Shown here piece by piece: positions 31,101 to 45,503 of a DNA stretch of 64,000 bases (its first letter is position 1; the number at the start of each line of letters is the position of its first letter). Both the position numbers and the translations under genes were made by a program. Source of the stretch: Gautieria morchelliformis (taxonomy: Eukaryota; Basidiomycota; Agaricomycetes; Gomphales; Gomphaceae); the NCBI GenBank assembly GCA_015179125.1, contig WHVA01000045.1, positions 1-64,000 of the forward strand, read 5' to 3'. The notes beneath the pieces were generated by a model, which searched no databases, was not told the DNA's origin, and saw only the letters and a list, made by a program, of their open reading frames with translations.

Positions 31101-34100
31101 GATCAAAGGCGAGATGGAGTATGTCAAAGATCTGGAAAATATTGACTTGGCAGGTCTCGTTTTGTACATCTATGGTATTCACTGACTTGGGCTGTGTCTA
31201 TCAGATATTCATTCAACCCCTGAAGGCAATGAATCCCCCAGTCTTAGCTCGTGAAAAATTGCCTCAGTTCATTGAGGACGCGTTTTATAACTTTGCTGAG
31301 ATACATAGGCATCACCGACGAATGCTTGATCGCCTTCACGAGATTCAACGTGAAGAACATCCCGTCATCCACAGCATCACTGCCGCGATTTTTGATGCGG
31401 CCCTCAACTGGCGAGACGCCTATATGAATTTCATACCCCACTATCCGATAGCCGCTTACCGCGTCGATGACGAAATTGCGAACAACCTGGCGTTCAAAAC
31501 GTTTGTAGAGGTAGGAAGCAGCAGCCCTATTCTTGTTGCTTGTCCTCACCACCAATCATTAGCAATGTACTCGACACAGTGAATCCCGAAAACTTGACAT
31601 AAAGGCCTTCATTTATCGCCCCATTCCTCGTTTACTTCGATACGATCTGTTGTTGAAGGCGATCATGACTGCTTCTCCCCCTGATCACGAGGACAAGGAG
31701 GCGATCCCGCAAGTTCTCGAGGTGATCAAATCTCTTGGTAAAGACTCCGAGCCTGGTGTTGTCACTGCGAAGCAGAAGGTCGAGCTGTGGAAGTACAACT
31801 CAAACCTTGTGTTCAAGCCCGGTGAAGCAGTAGTATGCTTATTTTTTGCTGTGTAAAATGCATGGTCTCACCGGCATCCTTAGGATATGGACCTTTTGGA
31901 CGAGACCAGGACTCTTGTGCATACCGGAAGACTTCTTCGACAGCCTGAAACTGGATTCGAATGGAACGGCTGGAGTGAACTCTTTGTTCTTTTGTTCGAT
32001 AATTATTGTGAGTCATGATAGAGTAGGATGGTTCTACTCCTCTCACATTGTCAATCAGTGGTTATGACGAAGACAAAGGACAAGGGCGATGGTGTTACTA
32101 AATACCACGTGAATCGCCATGCGAGTATTTCTTTTCTTTTCGCCATCTACAAGGTCAATTAATCACTATTATTGTATCATTAAGCCTATCCCTTTGGATT
32201 TGCTTACGCTTGCCAATTTCACGGACCCGCCGCAACAGCGTGGTACTGGAATTCTGCGAGGTTTGCGCGGAGGTGAAAGGCACGCAGAAGGCGGTATGCC
32301 CGGCCCCATGCCGACTGCCAACAACACCGAACCTCCCATTGACTCCCGAACTGTGTTCCCATGCACTGTCCATCATAACGGACGCTTGGGGGGTCTTTAC
32401 ACGCTCTACGCTGAGTCGGCCCAGGCACGCCTGGAGTGGCAGAACAAACTCGAGGAAGCATTGGCTCTCCGCAAAGCGGTCACGGAGAACAACAAGGTTC
32501 GTTCTAGTGATTTGCAGAGAATGAAGTGGTAACATTGGATGTTAGGTCTTTGAAGTGGAGACTTTGAGCTCAGACACTTTCCTCGTGCCATCGTTGCAAG
32601 GTGCCTCCAGTGCGGCGTGGAACCAAGAAACAGTTCTAACAGGAAAAGTGACATGCTCTGTGCCATTTTGTATGAGCGATCATATGTGCATTTTAATGGC
32701 ATACTGATTCGTTGATGTAGCCACCGCTGATGGTATGCGATTGGTCGCTATTGGGTGTTCCGAAGGGGTCTGGATAGGATTACGACATGACTCAAAATGT
32801 GAGGGGATTATACCTGACTTCCTGCTAGGTTGCTTAAAGCCCCTTCAGCGATGCGACGTGTCCTTCACCTGAAATTGGTGACGCAATGTGCAATGTTGGA
32901 GGATTTCGGTATCTTCCTTGTACTTGCAGACAAGGTTTGTATTCTGATGGCTCTGGTATCTTCGGTTCATTCAACTGATCGGTTTTGCTTCAGTCATTGT
33001 GGGCTTATCATATTGAAGCCCTTGTTCCTTCTTCCCCACCCCGGCCGAACATGTCACGAGCGCCTCAGAAATTAAACAACCACAAAGATGTCCAGTTTTT
33101 CAGTGTGGGAACTCTCAATGGGCGGACACTACTCATTTATATGAAAAAGAAAGCGGTACGTATTCAATAATCTCCAGAAGAAACACACTATACAGATATA
33201 TCATAGCTTGACAGCGTCTTCCATGTCTTGGAACCCGTGGTTGGCAAGATTGCGGAGAAACCCAAGGCCCCTGGGACCTTCGGCCGGTCTCTTTTCGGTT
33301 CACAGCGTTCTGACTGGTTTAGGCCATATCGAGTATGCCTGAACATAACACCTAAGCAAAGCCTTTCTGACCCGATCTGCAGGAATTCTTCCTTCCGTCC
33401 GAAGCTTTCGACCTTATATTCTTAAAGGGCAAAATTGCCGTGCTCTGTACCAAAGGTTTCGAGATCATGGATCTGACCGAGTACGCCAATTTAAGCTCAG
33501 CGAGAGGACAGTACTGACACACCTTCTCAGTCTCAAGAGTGTGACTATTCCACAGAAGGACGACCCTCGCCACGCACCACTGGCAAAACGCTGGGAAACC
33601 AGCCGTCCCCTGGGTATGTTCCGATCCAGTGAGAATGAGTTTCTTCTCTGTTACGATGGTATGTCCGCAGTCTCCCGTGAGTTCGCTGAAGAGTATTCAT
33701 GCCGTCTTAAGAATTTGGAATATATGTGGATCGATATGGTGACCCTAGTCGACCGACAGGGCTTATCGAATGGGAGGGTACGGCCGAGCGCGCGGCCTGC
33801 CATCCCCCGTATGTCCTCCTCTTTGACACACGCTTCATTGAGATTCGTCATATTGATACCGGTCGGCTTGCGCAAATCGTCCATGGCACGGAATTACGTT
33901 GCATTTGGGATGGGCGCGGTGGCAATGCACCTCAAGTTGCTACCCCAGGGCCCAATGGATGGCAGGAGAGCCCATCCCAGGAGGCTCGTGTGCATGCAGT
34001 CATGAAAGCACCCGAGCTCCCTCGAGTTCCTGGATCTAGATCCGCCACCGCTGTAGCGCAGCAAGTTGTAGAGCTTGTACCGACAATTCCCCTCTTCCTG

Positions 34101-34199
34101 CCTGGCTCCTTGTCGTCTCCCGCCGCTTCGGCGACTTACTTTGCCCAAGGGTCTTCTCCTCCGCATTCTCCTCGAATAAATCCTCAACGCTGGAGATAG
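28104..34199 (+). CDS. ROM2: Rom2-like Rho1 guanine nucleotide exchange factor with two DH domains
   Basis: Start at ATG 28104 (MSRARSPLSDEEDLSKLYND); the upstream in-frame GTG at 28074 was rejected. The gene ends at TAG 34197-34199. Order of parts: a long Pro/Ser-rich region to about 29400; a DEP domain (RFVILALLSHLAVRLRDKVP, GTHVKGSIPYDRAFTGKDIV, LGISTSDRRTALGVARSLQS) at 29437-29840 split by an intron; a first DH domain (VIEKEEQYVQDLDTIESLF to RRFDLRHFITRPSEHLQRYP) at about 30247-31038; a second DH domain (EMEYVKDLENIDL to KLDIKAFIYRPIPRLLRYDL) at about 31090-31850; a PH domain (GRLLRQPETGFEWNGWSELF) at 31900-32560; and a CNH domain (DGMRLVAIGCSEGVWIGLRH ... IRHIDTGRLAQIVHGTELRC) at 32740-33930. 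The family activates Rho1 for cell-wall integrity and actin polarity at the plasma membrane. The doubled DH is unusual for yeast Rom1/Rom2. Confidence 0.88.
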
Positions 34200-34452
34200 C
34201 AGGCCAATATAGGACATATAATACCTTCCTTTTCCCACTCCTTCTCACCCCACATGAAATGTATCGTCTGTCATCTACTATTTGCTGGGTTTGCTAAGAC
34301 ATCTGGTGGCATTAATGGGCACAAAATCGACACCCTCTACGTTCGTACTAGTATCACGAGTAACAAGGGCTCGCTGGAGTCGATGCCCGTGTTGGCACGT
34401 AGTCGATTCTCGTAATTGTCATATATGTATATCACATACAACTAGTTTTGTT

Positions 34453-34681
34453 AACGTTCGACACTTGGATATTCTTCGAACGCCCACATGCCAGTACGCC
34501 TCGAGTTAGGCAGCAGATTAACGGCGAGTAGCACCGTACAAGCCTGTACTACATAGGCAAGCATGATTGACCCGCCTGGGTCAAAGCTAGAGATAGATGG
34601 ATCGTGCAGAGAGTCAGGAACATATATCAACGCTTGTGAATTTATTAGACAGCAGGGGACCATGTTGTCACCGAACAGCGT
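34453..34681. repeat. direct repeat, copy A
   Basis: About 228 bp beginning AACGTTCGACACTTGGATAT and ending CCGAACAGCGT, matching copy B at 35743-35970 with scattered substitutions and short indels. No coding signal. It sits directly upstream of the LYC1-derived fragment. Confidence 0.85.
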
Positions 34682-34790
34682 TGCTGCATTTCAACTGAGG
34701 CGTATTCTTCCTTCCCCTGGGCCCGAAAAATATGGAGTGATTATACCAGGCGCTACTCTTACATTCGCACAAGTGCCGAAACATTTCCGA
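34678..34790 (+). pseudogene. LYC1-derived gene fragment
   Basis: The stretch GTTGCTGCATTTCAACTGAG through GAAAAATATGGAGTGATTAT to ATTCGCACAAGTGCCGAAAC closely matches the minus-strand LYC1 gene at about 40000-39810. Relative to that gene the fragment lacks five bases after AGGCGT, a short block before CCCGAAAAAT, and about 75 bases after ACCAGGCG. It encodes AAFQLRR and EKYGVIIPG in an open frame but has no start or upstream exons, so it is a dead paralogue fragment. Confidence 0.75.
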
Positions 34791-35742
34791 ATTACTACTT
34801 GGAGCGCTTGCCTAAGTGCTGGTCAATTGGCGCCGCGCTTATATACGCCGTACATCCCTTGGCAGACCCTGTTGCCCTGTTGGTGTCCTAAGGACTCCTA
34901 GGAGCGCATGCGTCCTAGGCTATGCAAATTTATGGAGGACGTACTCAAGTAAGTCGAGGCGATACTTACTGTAAAGCCGAAGCCGCATGAAAAGTAAGAT
35001 CGTTGACCATGGTGGACGCCCCAGAGTATCAGATCCAAAGATATATAGATTGAATAATTAGTTGAGTGATCACCAGGACACCATCCCTGACAATTTGTGT
35101 GCTTGGTTTGTATAAGAAATAGTGAAACGTGAAGCGACATTAGAAAAGAAACGTTTACCATGCCCAGGCTGAGCAACAAACACATGACGATATATATTGT
35201 GATGCCCGCGCAGATCCAACACAACAGGGAAGGGAAGGATCAAAACTGGTGCAATCTGAGAGCACACAACGAGAACCCATTGGCAGGTTTTCTCCGTCAA
35301 ATAGCCAGACCCTGACAAAAGAACGCATCAAATCAACCATTTAAAACACAGAAATGGCTTCAAGCCCTTCTAAGCCGATATATTAGGACAACCAACTTGT
35401 GCCAGTTCCCCCGGGCTCTATAGGTTTATGTGAGTTTCCCTGTCCGACGCACACAAATCGTCGACAACAATGTCGTTGATGGGATTTTCGTGGCCGTACG
35501 TAGCCAGCGTTGTGGCTGCTCACTACTGGGCGAGAGTCAACCGGGCCTAAGATTTCGAATTCGCCAATCTCCGGTAGGGATTCGCTTACGCTCTAAGCCT
35601 CTAATACCACTTTTAAGATGTGGATATGTCCATTTGTGGGATATAATTCGTCTTGTGAGTGACGAGCATTGGGTGTCCAAAAAGGACCACATGACAGACA
35701 ATGGAGTGCGAGATGGTAGAGACTCACTTTGCGTGAGAGTTC
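34791..35742. other. intergenic spacer between the two repeat copies
   Basis: No gene recognised. A minus-strand frame at 35224-34898 is hydrophobic (IYIVMCLLLSLGMVNVSFLM) but has no homology I can name. Confidence 0.35.
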
Positions 35743-35970
35743 AACGTTCGACACTTACATATTCTTCCAACGCCCACATGGGTGCCTCGAGTTAGGCAAC
35801 AGATTAACGTTTCGGTGAGTAGCATCATACGAAAAAGCGCCAGTACCCCATAGACAGAATGATTGACCCGTTCTGAGCCAAAGCTAGAGATATCATGCAG
35901 AGATTCAGGGATATATCAACGCTTGTAGATTTAGTGGACAGCAGGGGAACACGTTGGCCCGAACAGCGTA
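35743..35970. repeat. direct repeat, copy B
   Basis: Second copy of the 228-bp repeat (AACGTTCGACACTTACATAT ... CGAACAGCGT), about 1.29 kb from copy A and in the same orientation. It diverges right after GCGT and lacks the LYC1 fragment. Confidence 0.85.
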
Positions 35971-36139
35971 TTTTCATGAAAATCGCGCGAAGTCAGCAAC
36001 ATAGACACGAAGCTGCTGGAAGGGCTGACTGATGGAAAGGGTGTAGTGTGACACTGGAAATCGTGGGAAAGCAAAGGCCGCGTCACCAAGTTTTTCCACT
36101 TAACTTGTGCTTCAACCACCATCTTCTGCATACCATTTC

Positions 36140-39374
<3,235 letters not shown>

Positions 39375-39552
39375 GGACCGTTATACTTTTTTTGCCTTGT
39401 TGCTTTTTTCATGTATTTGACCATAAGCCAAAATCGTAGAATTTTAACTATTTCGTTGAGCTATCTTTAATCATAGTGGACAAGGGACACACGATGGCCC
39501 AGAAGAATGTTAATCAGGAGGAAACGTCCTGGTTAATCAACACCAACAGAAC

Positions 39553-40840
39553 CTAGAGGTTTACAAGATTAACATCAAAATAGAGGCTGTGGTTGGAGAG
39601 GACACACTTTTCGTTAAAAAGCCATTGGACATCATCAGCAATTCCTGAGCCATACCATGCTAATGCAGGCAAGTGCTCCGCCGCACGTTGGGCTGTAATT
39701 CCATTCGACTTATGGGCAATTTCCACCAAGTGTTGCTCTAAATTCCACACCTCCACCGTTGCAGCAGCGTTCTCTTTCGCCGCGACCATGATGGCAGACA
39801 AGAGGGCAGGAAACGTTTCGGCACTTGCACGAATCCGCGTGATGAGCAGTGCGACGGGTAGAGGACGGATGTCCGTTATCCACGTCGCGTATGTAGGTGG
39901 ACTAACGCCTGGTATAATCACTCCCCATTTTTCGGGTACAGGGATGTCTGGTAATGCAGGAAGGAAGAATCTGGCACGCCTCAGTTGAAATGCAGCAACG
40001 CCATTGTCCGGAAGGAAAGTACAACGAATGGATGATTCACCCCGCAGCTGGCTACTCATCAAACATTCTTTAAGGTAGAGAGCGTCTTGCTTCCAAAGCT
40101 CGACACAGTCTTGTTCGGATAGCCAGCGCACATCGCTTGGATGTGTGGCAGCAGGATCTGTCGTCCAAATGGTTCCAACTGGACCTGTGAGTTTCCAGCC
40201 CCGGTGCTCGAGAGACGGTCCACAAGTCTCATAGTATGTAGGGCCGATGTCGCTCCAGAGAACAGAGAAACAAGCATTCTGGACACCAGGAGGAGGGACA
40301 GGAGGGAGACCCCACTCCAACGGAAAAGGAGGAAGCGACCCAGGAGAAGCAAGAACATAGTGCAGGAGTCGCAGCATGTGTCGAGGGTATCCATTTCTAC
40401 GGTGCTGAGGGGGACAAAAAACAGCAGCGATGCCATACGCGAACGTCTCCACTGGCTCGCGAGAAGCAGGATCTTGAGCAAGAGCATGCCTGCGGAAACT
40501 ATAAATATTTGATGAATGGGCGGGTCTCTGCTAATGTATCATCATCTATCATATCTCACGTCTCGCAAGCTGACAGGAACTCCAGCGTCTGGGGATTCCT
40601 CCTCGGTACAAGGACCCATGTCATGAGACGTCCATCCGTAGCATGTTCGTGTATGTCTAACTTGTCTGCACGTCCCATATACTCCTGCAGATCGAGGCCT
40701 CGCCCCCAATGGGCATGGTTCGCTGTTCGACATGCTACAACCTGGCCTTGGGTCAGAACAAGCTTGCGTGCAACGAGCCAATAGGCACCTGTGCAGGAGT
40801 GGCAGGGAACAATGACAACTCGTTGAGGTCAAGGATCATG
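39553..40840 (-). CDS. LYC1: LYC1-type GNAT acetyltransferase
   Basis: Start Met 40840 (MILDLNELSLFPATPAQ). An intron with donor after CACAG and acceptor GGCCAG leads to VVACRTANHAHWGRGLDLQE and TWVLVPRRNPQTLEFLSACE. After another intron the last exon (to stop 39553) encodes YGIAAVFCPPQHRRNGYPRH, which carries the acetyl-CoA-binding R/Q-x-x-G-x-G/Y loop of GNAT enzymes, then the LYC1 C-terminal domain with AAFQLRRARFFLPALP, EKWGVIIPG and DVQWLFNEKCVL. In yeasts LYC1 acetylates the epsilon-amino group of lysine as the first step of lysine catabolism. It is convergent with CDC48 (179-bp gap). A broken copy of part of it lies at 34678-34790. Confidence 0.82.
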
Positions 40841-41012
40841 GCAAACCAGTGGAGCGATTCCCATGACCCAACTTTGTTGCTGAGTGTCAACCCAAAAACG
40901 AGGCTAGATCTTACATAATCTTACCCAGTTACTTCCATTCCATTTTTATTTTAAGCAGGCTTTGAGTTAGGACTCGCACTGGCAGCGACTCCTGGTCACG
41001 TCTACTGGAAAT

Positions 41013-43191
41013 ATGTCCTCCGTAGATCTGTCTGACCCCCATATCTCTATGGCACACGATGCCCTTGTGCAAAACGATCCCTTACGATGGTATGTTATGT
41101 GGTCGTCTAACTTCCAATTTATCACGGGTCTTGTAGGTTTCTTTTGGCATACGGCAGCAGACCAAATTTGCTCGTTCTATGGGCAAGCGGCACAGGCGAT
41201 CTGGATGAACTACGTACTCACCTCACGGAGAACGTCTGTTACGGGGTATTTCGAGAACAGACACAAGATAAATTCTTTCACGTCGCGATAAATTATATTC
41301 CCGACTCTGTAAAGGGCGTGTGGAGAGGTGAGTTGCAATTATGATCAATTGTTACTGGCCGAATAGCCCATGCTGTGCTGTTCGATAGCTCGTGCGTTGG
41401 TCCATGGGAAAGCTGTATCTTCCGCATTTAAGGTGAGTCTTGAGTCTTTGGAAGAAACCACATTCCGCGTACTTATGTTTACGATGCCCAAGGTACATCA
41501 AGGTTTGGATGTATCTAATCCTGACCAGGTAACTGTACAAGCAATACGTTCTCTCCTTCGTCTGCCACCCCGTGTACCCCAAAGCGCCACCCCTGTTCCC
41601 TTATCTCCCCTGCCAGTTGACAGTTCCAATATCCTCTCCATTACTAGGAAGTCTGTGCCGGAACTTCACTCTGATTCGCTGTCATCATCTCCACCCCGGA
41701 GACGTCCCACCAGCCCACCATATGATGCTCGACCCCCTTTTTCGTCCCTGCTACCCACGCAGCCCCTACCTGCAAAGAAGCAGGCTCTTCCCTCGATTGA
41801 TACCTCATCGCCCTCCGCTAGGAATGGTCCTTCATCCTCAACCATTCCTTCTTCGGCTACCGGTCTAAATACGCCTCTCGCAAAAATTTCTACTGCACTT
41901 CTCTCCAGATCAGTAACAAATTCGACCCCGTCTCAGTCGCCACTTGCTGTTTCTCCAGTGCCCGTTCGATCTGGTAACTGGTTCCACACAACGGATCCTC
42001 CGCTCAGCCCACAACATGCATCACGGCTAGAAAAACCGGAGCCCCCCCTCCCCACTCTCCCGTCTCCCTCCAATCTCGGGGACGATGTTCAAGATGCAGA
42101 GTGGGCATCGCTCAGCTCAGAAGGGCATGCAGTCTTGTCTCATATAGGGTCAATACCGGACTCCAGTTCCGTGGCCTCGCTTCACACTTCCGATCGCGCT
42201 CCTTCGCCTGTACCTCCATCGCCCTCCCACAACCCCCATGATAGTCGCCTTCCCACACGACCTACTGACCGACAATTTAATCATCCCGTTGATGGCCTCC
42301 CTGTCACGTCCCTCTCCTCACCTCCAACCGCCTCTAAGGTCATCGATCACACCGACACGGATCAATCAGCCGCAGAGGACCCAGCAAGTTTTCCCGTGCC
42401 GAAGCAAGTACGCTCGAGGTTCCAAGAGCGAGCAAAGTCGCCAGCGGATGAGGAGGAAGAGAGGAAACTGCTAGTGTTGGAGGAGGAACGACGACGACGT
42501 GCAGTGGAACGTGCGAGACGAGAGAAAGAGGCGAGAGAAGCGGAAGAAGCTCGTGAACGGGAATTCGAAATGCGTAAGGAGCAAGACAAAAAGAGGAGGT
42601 TAGAAAGTGCTAGAAGAGCGGAGGAACGACGCGCTGAACAGAAACGCCAACAAGAAGAGGAAAAAGCACGCCAGAAAGCTGAGAAGGAAAGAAAGGAGAT
42701 GGAACTCCAGCAGAGAAGAAGCCATATTAAACAACGTTTCGAGAAGCAGGCGGGAATGGATCTTCTTTCGGGATTCATCACTCTAGAGTCGTCTAGTAGC
42801 TGGAAACGCAGGTACTATCGACTTTCAACTGAAGACTGGAATTTCTTCAAGAGTGACGAAGCGAGCAGTTTTTCCATGACTCCTGGCAGTTTGACCTGAC
42901 ATTACTCATTCAGGACACTACCGTACCGGTATACGCAATTGAGCTCGGTCGAGTGCGTGCACTCCGAGAATGGCATGAAGGCTATGATGAACTTGAAGCC
43001 ATACCCAATAGCTTTGCGGTCGAGCTCAAAGACGATTCACCTTGTTTATTCTTTGCAGATTCTGCGGAGGACAAAGTAAGTACATAGTCCAACCGCCCCC
43101 GCTTTTTCTAAGAATGTGCTGCTTCTTGTTGACCTGTTCGTAATTATAGGAAATTCTTTTGGGGCTCTTGAACCAGGCAGCGGGTCTGTAA
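41013..43191 (+). CDS. ADF-H domain and PH domain protein with coiled coil
   Basis: Start ATG 41013 (MSSVDLSDPHISMAHDALVQ). Exons joined at about 41090/41137, 41328/41389 and 41432/41492 give LRWFLLAYGSRPNLLVLWAS, GTGDLDELRTHLTENVCYGV, KFFHVAINYIPDSVKGVWRA and RALVHGKAVSSAFK, an actin-depolymerising-factor homology domain of the Abp1/drebrin kind. Next come a long Pro/Ser-rich region (about 41560-42380) and a strongly charged helix rich in Arg/Glu (42440-42730). A C-terminal PH domain follows (GFITLESSSSWKRRYYRLST, later FAVELKDDSPCLFFADSAED, ILLGLLNQAAGL) ending at 43189-43191. It likely links cortical actin to phosphoinositide membranes. An alternative last exon at 43381 was considered but gives a less typical PH end. 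Confidence 0.75.
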
Positions 43192-43562
43192 CTACAGTCC
43201 ACTTGCCACAGATCTGGCACGTTATGTTGTCTAGGTTCCTGCACGCGTCGCTGCAATGCGGTGCCATTGGTCTGATTTTTTATTTGAAGGATTGTTATAG
43301 CGTTACCTATCATCCAACAATTGTATCCACCGACATCATACAATATTTTCATATCATTTGCATTGGATGAATACCCCACAGATGTTTACTACGCTGGCAG
43401 TTGGCTCGAACTTCACTGCAGAATCACGGAAAGGTAAGTCGTTAATTTTCATCAAACTGAATGATGATACAAACATCTGAGACGCCAAAGACAAAATGAA
43501 ATGGGGTTTGTGGATACAAATCGAATGCAATGTGTCTGGTGATGGAGGAGCTTGATGATACA
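43192..43562. other. convergent intergenic region
   Basis: Between two convergent genes; only 3' untranslated sequence expected, nothing recognised. Confidence 0.4.
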
Positions 43563-45281
43563 TCAATGGGTGCGTATACTACGATCGAATGAACGGGGGG
43601 TATCACTGGTGGCCGCTGAGCGACATTTGGGAATACCCGAACCGATTGAGATTCCAAAGTCGGTATGCAGGAAAGAATCGGTACTCGAAGGTTCTGAGAA
43701 AGGGGCTTGGGGAGAGCTCAAACCAACTTGAAAATGCCCTGTCCTAGCTCCTTGGGGGTCACCTGCAAGCGTTCGAGATGATTCTGTGCCAGGAAAAGAA
43801 TCTGGCATGCCCTCAAAACCCTGTGGAGAAACAGGCTGAGCTGCAGGTCCGTGAATGTCCGTGAATGTCCAATGACGGCGTGGAGTCATTACTTCTGAGG
43901 ACACCGAAGGCGGCAAGGCCGGAGAAGCTGTTGATGCGGCCACAGATCCAGGCCCAAGCTCATGTTCAACTACACTTCGCGAAGATCCTCTCTCTTGCAG
44001 CACACCCCTCGGCTCCAGACCATAAGCTCCCTCTTTCGAGGTAATGATCGTGGATTGTGTGTGGGGAGGCAGGTAACGTGCTATACTCGGAGATGCGTAG
44101 TTCTCTATAAACACAGCACGGGAGATGGGCGGACGACGCGGAGATCGAGGGTCTGTCGAACAATCGCCACGCGAGTGGTCCACTGGTGGTGGTGGGACCG
44201 TCAGTGTCCGGGCGTCTTGTCCATCCTTCAGACCTAGATTGCAATCATACATATTTATTTCTGAATCAATCATAGTCCCGGGGGGTTGCGTGAGCGCCGG
44301 GGAAAGAGTCAGATGCGGATCGACAGGCGTGTCCAGACTGAACGTCGTGAAGCGTCGTGGTTTCTCTATTTCCTCCTGATGTGCCTCATGATCGTTGGAT
44401 CTGACATGCTCAGGGGTCCATTGAGATGAGGCTGCTGACCGAAAGGAAGACGATGGCATCAGCGGAGGTTGGTGGCGGGTCGAGGGCGGGGTATGTGCGT
44501 TAAAATGAACGGGCGACACTCCCTGAGACACAAGTAAGCCTGGATTTCCTTTTGCTATAACACAGTTTCGCGAGTCCTGTCGTTCCTTTTCCGTATCATC
44601 GACAGGGCCAAGCTCCTCCCCAGCTGCGACAGCTCCAGTAGGCTTTCGCAAGCATTTATGTCCCAGAAGGCTCCAAAGCATCAAGATAGACAAGTTCGCA
44701 GCCACAGATCCTGCAATAGCTACGCCTACCAGGGTAGCTGTGGGCAGCTCAATGAATCTTCCCTCGGTGATCTGAGGCGAGGCAGTTGGTAGGGAGCTTA
44801 GATCACTATTGGCCGCCGGAGTTGATGACCCTTTCGATAGGACTGCACAGATGTTTCCGGAAATTGGAGAAGTCGTAGAAGCTGCAAAAGTTGACCAGTG
44901 CATAGGCAAATAGGGCGTGTTTATGGCTATATGCGCCTGACTCGTTCCAGTATCAGATGATGTTGCCGATGACATAGGCTTGGTGTGTTTTCCTATGATA
45001 TCTGTTACTGGTTCTGTGGTGAGAGGCTTGCATGCCTGTTGGGTTTCACTTGTAACGACCTTGGCCAGCCTGAGAGCCGATTTTGGACGTGTGAACGCGG
45101 CGTGATTATGTCGATGCCGATGGTTTGCATGGGAATTATTCGAAACTTCACGGTTGAATTTTGAAGAGGACGTCGACTCTGGAGCGTGAAGAGGGGAGGC
45201 AATTGCGAGCTCAAACTTGCCAACGATGAACGGGAAGACCAGCAAGATAAAAAAGAGAGTACAGTGGGTATGTGTTTGCAT
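43563..45281 (-). CDS. single-pass membrane protein, Ser/Thr-rich
   Basis: Start at Met 45281 (MQTHTHCTLFFILLVFPFIV) was chosen because a signal peptide of about 29 residues begins there. The longer frame from 45398 would place a spurious 39-residue extension before it. The protein is about 572 residues: a Ser/Thr/His-rich outer region, one transmembrane helix at about residues 181-207 (TLVGVAIAGSVAANLSILML), then a long Pro/Ser-rich cytoplasmic part. The layout (signal, Ser/Thr stalk, one helix, disordered tail) resembles fungal Mid2/WSC-type surface sensors, but no WSC Cys pattern is present, so function is not assigned. It is a single exon, and its stop faces the ADF-H/PH gene. Confidence 0.7.
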   Translation of the reverse strand: MQTHTHCTLFFILLVFPFIVGKFELAIASPLHAPESTSSSKFNREVSNNSHANHRHRHNHAAFTRPKSALRLAKVVTSETQQACKPLTTEPVTDIIGKHTKPMSSATSSDTGTSQAHIAINTPYLPMHWSTFAASTTSPISGNICAVLSKGSSTPAANSDLSSLPTASPQITEGRFIELPTATLVGVAIAGSVAANLSILMLWSLLGHKCLRKPTGAVAAGEELGPVDDTEKERQDSRNCVIAKGNPGLLVSQGVSPVHFNAHTPPSTRHQPPLMPSSSFRSAASSQWTPEHVRSNDHEAHQEEIEKPRRFTTFSLDTPVDPHLTLSPALTQPPGTMIDSEINMYDCNLGLKDGQDARTLTVPPPPVDHSRGDCSTDPRSPRRPPISRAVFIENYASPSIARYLPPHTQSTIITSKEGAYGLEPRGVLQERGSSRSVVEHELGPGSVAASTASPALPPSVSSEVMTPRRHWTFTDIHGPAAQPVSPQGFEGMPDSFPGTESSRTLAGDPQGARTGHFQVGLSSPQAPFSEPSSTDSFLHTDFGISIGSGIPKCRSAATSDTPRSFDRSIRTH

Positions 45282-45503
45282 TGAGAGATATGGTGTTGAT
45301 GTTGTACTGAAAGATGTGGTTGCTTGTACGGCCAACTTCCGTCGCGAAGAGGTTACCAGGAAAATGAACATCACGTGACCGTGACCGCGACGCGTCAAGA
45401 GGTATTCGAATTCGCAGCATTCGATGCATGTCTATAGAAAAATATTCCAGACAGGCGACAAAATGGTGCTTTAATGTATCTATGACAAGTACACCTTGTA
45501 TTC

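Noticed and set aside
43378-43433. Alternative last exon of the ADF-H/PH gene (DVYYAGSWLELHC)
   Set aside because: It needs an intron of about 200 bp, unlike the other introns here, and the nearer stop gives a normal PH-domain end.
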